The notes under the pieces were generated by a model. It saw only the letters and a list, made by a program, of their open reading frames with translations, searched no databases and was not told the origin of the DNA. Below, one piece after another: positions 59,290-64,000 of a DNA stretch of 64,000 bases. The stretch is taken from contig CM046456.1 of the NCBI GenBank assembly GCA_025506515.1, positions 66,812,130-66,876,129 on the forward strand. The letters are read 5' to 3'. The DNA is from Flaveria trinervia (lineage: Eukaryota > Streptophyta > Magnoliopsida > Asterales > Asteraceae). Every line of letters begins with the position of its first letter. Positions within the stretch are counted from its first letter, which is position 1. The translations under genes and the position numbers were made by a program.

Positions 59290-59650
59290 AACTTTTAATC
59301 AACCAAAAAATTCAAGATGTTACAATGAGCATGATGTGGATGATGTATAGTGCACTCAAATTGAAACAGAGCCCCACTTGTAAGTGAAGAATCCTTTGAT
59401 CGGTCAAAATGCAAGGCAAGTACAAAAACTAGCAAAGAAGTTTGGAGAAAAACAATAGATGACAACTTAAGAAAAGTTGGGAATGAAATTATCAATGTTG
59501 AAAAGATGATGGAAACAAATACATTGACAATATAAATGGACGCATACATGGATAAGATGGAAAAAATAGAATGGGGGGAAGAAGATCCGAGAGACAACAC
59601 AACTCTTTGTGATTCAGTGAAATTGTTGATACTAGAAAAGTTTGGTTAAG
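59290..59650 (+). pseudogene. Decayed Myb-like partner gene of a Harbinger element
   Basis: Plus-strand fragments (QNARQVQKLAKKFGEK and further K/E-rich helices) with stops every 20-40 codons lie just before the transposase. PIF/Harbinger elements normally encode a Myb-like protein beside the transposase, so position suggests this. The sequence alone is weak. Confidence 0.3.
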
Positions 59651-59734
59651 TATTAAGCCGGTGAGTTACGAGTCGTGGGTGAGAAATATTGAGAGGAAGT
59701 TTGGATTATTTGGTTGACTTTTGTGTTTTTCTTT

Positions 59735-59850
59735 TAGATGACTTGCGCATGACTTTTGTATGACTTGTGTATGACTTTAGTATGACTTGCGTATAACTTT
59801 TGCATGACTTATGTAAGACTTTAATATGATTAATGTATGACTTTTGTACC
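59735..59850 (+). repeat. Short tandem repeat of TATGACTT(G/T)-type units
   Basis: About nine units of 11-13 bp built on ATGACTT with GTGT, GCGT or TAGT spacers. Confidence 0.85.
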
Positions 59851-59869
59851 TTTTATACCTTCATGGTAT

Positions 59870-60915
59870 TAGTTGAAGTTAGCCCAAAAAAGGAAACAAG
59901 AGGATAGAATTGAAAGAATAAGAGATAATGATTCTAATTTAACTGGGCATGCATATACACAAGAATTACTACATGGATCTTTTACACAATGTCAAGAAAT
60001 GATGAGACTTTCACGTGAGGCATATGTACTATTATGCCATCATCTTACACAACAAAATTGGTTGCGAGCTAGTAGGACGATAAGCATTGAAAAGAAAATG
60101 GTTATGTTCTTACATATTATAAGGCATAATGTACGTTTTTGAGTGGTTAAACGACGATTTCAACACTCAAATCAAATGGTTCATAAATGTTTTCACGAGG
60201 TTCTGGTTACAATGATATGTTTCTGCTAAAGAAATTATAGCCCCAACATCTTTTGATGAAACTAAATACCTCAAAACGACTTCAAAGGCCAAGAGGCATA
60301 TCTCCGGAGCAATAGGCACTTTAGATGGAACTCTTGTACATGCAGTTGTGTTCGCTAATTAACAAAATTAGTTCAGGAAAAGAGGAAGGTGAATGTTATC
60401 AAAGTGTGTTAGGAATATGTGATTTTGATATGATATTCTCTTTTGTATGGGCTGGATGGGAAGGCGTAGCACATGATTCACGAGTTTTGAGAGAAGTTGC
60501 ATTTAATGATCTCTGGATTTCGATTCCCTCAACTAGGTATATAATATAATTATAAATTTTATTAATAAATATATTATTTGTATTCTTTATATAATATATG
60601 ACACTCACATTTACATATAAATATTACCTTTACGACGCTACATATACCAACACTCGTGGATTTATGACTCCATACCGCAATACTAGATATTATTTAGCCG
60701 ATTTTCAACGGCGAAGGGGGTTAACTAAGGAAGAAAGATTCAATCATGCTCATGCGTGCCTTAGAAATGTTATTGAGTGTGCTTATAGTGTATTGAAGGC
60801 AAGATTTCCGATCCTAAAACAAATGGCGTCTTATCCTTTTACAATGCAAAGAGATGTAGTCATTGCTTGTTTTACAGTTCATAATTTTATAACGAAATAC
60901 AATATTAAAGATTAA
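59870..60915 (+). pseudogene. PIF/Harbinger transposase, broken
   Basis: The first frame (59873-60142) has HGSFTQCQEMMRLSREAYVLLCHHL, the helix region before the DDE nuclease. Then come frames with GAIGTLDGTLVHA-like residues at about 60308-60350 (DGT is the first catalytic aspartate), GECYQSVLGICDFDMIFSFV and AGWEGVAHDSRVL (60385-60500, second aspartate), and, in another frame, YYLYDATYTNTRGFMTPYRN and NHAHACLRNVIECAYSVLKA (60640-60800, with the glutamate). It ends at 60915. These are the hallmarks of the HARBI1-type DDE transposase. Stops, frameshifts and an insert of about 60 bp near 60540-60600 (possible decayed intron) make it inactive. Confidence 0.88.
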
Positions 60916-61342
60916 TTATTTACAAACTTTGAAGAGAATACTATGGTTACCCCTGATGGTGAAGGTGGAGGAAGTGAGGGCCAAAACACACAAGACATAG
61001 AGTGGGGTTCAGAAAGCTGTTAAATATATGGCTACTTTGTGTGACCAAATTGCTAATCAACTATTGTCAAATTCTTCAAGTTAGATTTGTATGCAAACTC
61101 TTATAATATGTTTAAAATTTTATGTGTTTATTTGGATTATGTATGATTTATGTTTAACTTATATCTTGTATGACATTTTGAATTTTAAGCTACTGTGTTC
61201 TTTTTAAAAATTTGACTATTTTTATTGATTACACAACACCAGTTAAAATACAAGGGCAATATGGTTATTTTATCATTTAACAGAGTCAGTCAAACCAAAT
61301 AGTCAACTTTCCGTTAGATTCAGACTCAATCAGAACTTCTAA
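60916..61342. other. Transposase downstream region
   Basis: AT-rich sequence without coding signal. The segment 61285-61340 (CAGTCAAACCAAATAGTCAA ... GACTCAATCAGAACTTC) resembles the ends of Tourist elements and may be the right end of the Harbinger unit. Confidence 0.4.
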
Positions 61343-62024
61343 GGGGTTGTTTTATTATACTGACTCGGTAAGATCTGACTAAGTCAGAAGCGGTCCCAAT
61401 TAGAAGTTCTGACTGGGTATGCATCTTACTGAAACTTGATTGTTTGATTTAGTATCTGACTAGAACCAAAGTATTTACGTAACAAAACCCACCAGAGTCA
61501 CACCACCGGTCGGAACCACCACTGTCACTGTACACTTTCCGACCAACACCGAAATCCACCGCCATTCGCCACCATCGTCCGTCGAACCACCACTACCACT
61601 ATCGTCCGCCGAAGTCGGAACCACCACATCACACCTTTCGCCGCTTCCCAGACCACACCACACCCTTCGCATCGTTCGCCACAGTCAGAACCACCGCACC
61701 ACAACCACCCTCTATCATTTCTCCGCCTCTAACTCCTCCACCACTGACGAGTGGCCGAGTCGCGAGGGGGAGGGGTCCCTGCGGGTCGCAAGGGGGAGGG
61801 GTCTCTGCGGGTCGCGAGAGGTCTAAGGGACCCGGTAAGCTTATTTTGTTTTTTGGTTTGGGTCAACTAATTGGACCTGGTCTGCTTGAAACGAAACGAT
61901 AATCAAACGGGCTGACCCGTTGAGCGAGTCAACCGGTCAGCCCGGTCAGCCGAAAACAATCAGCCCCTGGGTTAACTTCTGACTTAGTCAGATCTTATTG
62001 AGTCAGTGGTAATCAAACAACCCC
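61343..62024. mobile_element. 682-bp Tourist-like MITE (TSD TAA)
   Basis: TAA lies at 61340-61342 and 62025-62027. Inverted ends begin GGGGTTGTTT(T/G)ATTA and stay complementary for about 55 bp (shared AAGATCTGACTAAGTCAGAA). GGGGTTGTTT is the PIF/Tourist terminal type. The body has a GC-rich core with CCACCAC/GTCCG repeats (61480-61740), then two copies of a 28-bp CGGGTCGCRAGGGGGAGGGG-type unit (61757-61815). The 65-codon minus frame in the core is low-complexity. Confidence 0.9.
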
Positions 62025-63054
62025 TAACTTTTAGTCTAACTAAAAACACAAAATTTTAAGTTTATTGAAGTGTGTTCGAGTGATTTTGACCTATTTAAAC
62101 TAACTATCGTCAACATTAAGTCCATTAAAGGGTGTTCAAGTGATTTTATCAATTTAAACTAAATGTTGGACAAAATAAGCCAAACTGTCTTTAATAAACT
62201 TTAAATATCTAACTTTTATTTTAAAATGTTAAAATAACCCGAACCACTTTCATATACTTAATATATCCAATTTAATCTATTCATGTGTGTTCATGTCAAT
62301 TTAACCCACTTTAAATTAAAAATATACTAATTTCAAAAAGATACTAGCAATATACAAAACTTAATTAAAGTACTAATTCCATATGAATACATGATAACAA
62401 CATATTTAACAAATCATAGAAACAAAAGTTTTAAACTTACTAAATCTTCTTATGTTCTTGAATTGATCTATCTAAAACTATTCCTAGTATTGATCCATCT
62501 AAAACTATTCCTACCATTACATCTCAATGTGATTTGATCTTAGTTTGTTGTCCCTTTAAACACTAAAAATAAAATTTATGAGATTTGATGAAAAAAAGTA
62601 ATAATACATATTCTGATAATACAAGTTTACAACTCATTTCTCAAATAAGTTTAAATTTCATCCATTTAAGCGTTTTTTCTTACTTTATGTCATATTGGTA
62701 CATGATATTCAAAAGCTAGCAACATTCAAAAAATATTCAATGAAAATACATATAACTAAAATGAATAATAACTTATATGATTGAAAACTTGAGGAAAGTC
62801 AAATGCATGGCCATATGAGTCATGACCCTCGCCATCACCATCATGTACTCCTCCTATTATGCTTGATGGCATACATAGACCTGACGTACATACATGTTTC
62901 AAAACATAATTGAAATTATTAAACATTTTCTAAAACACATTCGAAAACTTTAAACATGTTCTAAAACATGATTGAAATCCTAAAACATGTTTTAAAACAT
63001 AATCATTCATCTCATTCTACTAACTCAAACCAATAAACAAATCAAAATATATAC
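62025..63054. other. Gene-free AT-rich stretch
   Basis: A direct duplication of about 30 bp (ATTGATCYATCTAAAACTAT) at 62460-62515 is the only clear structure. Degenerate AAACATGTTCTAAAACATG-type repeats run at 62910-63000, and a related block recurs at 63110-63245. Confidence 0.5.
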
Positions 63055-63060
63055 AAATAC

Positions 63061-63091
<31 letters not shown>

Positions 63092-63104
63092 TACATAAAT
63101 AATT
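63055..63104. repeat. (CATACA)n microsatellite
   Basis: About six to seven hexanucleotide units. Confidence 0.9.
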
Positions 63105-63244
63105 AAAGCCTAAGATGTTTCTATAAGACAACTGAAAATCGTAAAACATTTTCTAAGACATATTTAAAACCATGAAACTTGTTATCAAACACAAATCTAT
63201 TATATCATTCTATCAACTCAAACCAATAACTAAATTATCATAAG

Positions 63245-64000
63245 CAAACATAATTTTTCATAAATTACCATCAAAGAGTACAATTTAACACTAACGATCA
63301 TAATTTGATGGTTAACCTTTAATGTATGTAACTGACTCTAATCATCATAAGCAAACATATATCACCTTGTTTGACACTCATTAATAATACATGTGTATAA
63401 ACAAAATTAATTTACTGTTAATAAGCATAATTCTCGTAAATTACTATATTTAACACCGATGATCATAATTCGATCATAGCTTACGTTTGACGTATGTAAT
63501 AGACCCTAATCATCATAACCAAACATATTTGACCTTGTTTGACACTCAATGATGATAACTTAACATAAACAATCTTAACCTACTATTAATAAGCATAATT
63601 TTTCGTAAATTATTATCAAAGTGTATAACTTAACATTGATGTTCATAATTTAATCATAGCTAAGCTTTAACATATGTAATTGGCCCTAATATCATAACTG
63701 GATATCTTTCAAATGGTTTAACACTCATCGATGGTAATTGAGCATAAGCAAACTTAATTTACTATTATTAAACATAATTTCACATATATTACCATTAATA
63801 TGTATAATTCAACACTATAATCATCATTCAATCATAACTAATCTTTTATGTATGTAATCAACCTTAACTATAATAACCGAAAATCACTGACCTGTTTGAC
63901 GATTTGTATAAACAATGTGTATATTTTAACATTAATAATCATAGTTTTAGCATAACTAACCTTTGTGTATGTAACTGACTCTAAATTATAATTGATATTC
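63245..64000 (+). repeat. Tandem satellite-like array, 168-179 bp period, open at the right edge
   Basis: Successive units start CATAATTTTTC or similar at 63249, 63426, 63594 and 63773, steps of 177, 168 and 179 bp. A fifth, decayed unit reaches the window end. Shared blocks inside each unit are CGTAAATTA, TTTAACA, GATCATAATT, TATGTAAYTGACCCTAATCAT and TTGTTTGACACTCA. It encodes nothing. Divergence between units is high, so this may be the degraded edge of an array. Confidence 0.85.

Noticed and set aside
61475..61672. 65-codon Gly/Val-rich minus frame
   Set aside because: It lies in the GC-rich core of a Tourist-like MITE and reflects CCACCAC simple sequence.

Overview
The window is AT-rich nuclear DNA of a flowering plant, almost certainly a eudicot. 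The evidence is a spliced SMXL-family gene with GT/AG introns and many plant-type transposons: Ty1/copia and Ty3/gypsy (Tat and chromovirus) retroelements, hAT, Mutator-like and Tourist/PIF MITEs, and tRNA-derived SINEs. Several element types recall Asteraceae repeats, but that is an impression and not a demonstration. I see no bacterial, organellar or viral genome features, no CRISPR array, and no intact tRNA or rRNA gene.

Layout. Bases 1-339 hold the C-terminal coding end of a plant gene that starts outside the window. Bases 724 to about 19,300 are one nested retrotransposon complex: an old copia (A) was split by a second copia (B), B was split by a Tat-type gypsy, and the Tat was split by a minus-strand chromovirus (C) and, separately, by a 778-bp hAT element. 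Three of these insertions keep exact target-site duplications (GTGCT, GAGGG, ATTACGTC). All coding parts carry stops, frameshifts or internal deletions. Bases 19,300-36,700 are intergenic and dominated by MITEs. These include a family that sits in (TA)n microsatellites, two Mutator-like MITE copies, an hAT MITE, a Tourist MITE, a SINE, and long TA arrays.

The one complete and apparently functional gene is at 36,731-39,290 on the minus strand. It has three exons and about 790 codons and encodes a SMAX1-LIKE protein that best resembles the SMXL3 group (phloem development, not degraded through MAX2). From 39,291 to 43,100 there is no gene, but a block about 1.1 kb upstream of the SMXL start recurs near 27.6 kb.

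Bases 43,100-54,800 are a second retrotransposon complex: a truncated minus-strand gypsy (gag-PR-RT), a chromovirus remnant with a 2.1-kb LTR (TSD AACCT), inverted partial LTRs, a third Mutator-like MITE, a Myb/SANT-like pseudogene and a SINE. Bases 54,814-58,540 hold a minus-strand copia LTR packed with CTTCGGAAG motifs and a decayed extra ORF. Bases 59,290-62,024 hold a decayed PIF/Harbinger unit followed by a Tourist-like MITE with a TAA duplication. The right edge runs into a tandem repeat with a period of about 170-180 bp that continues past the window.

Overall this is a gene-poor, transposon-dense region with two real genes, one of them partial. The transposons do not form a pathway with the genes. 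The only plausible functional link is a possible contribution of nearby repeats to SMXL expression, which is inference.
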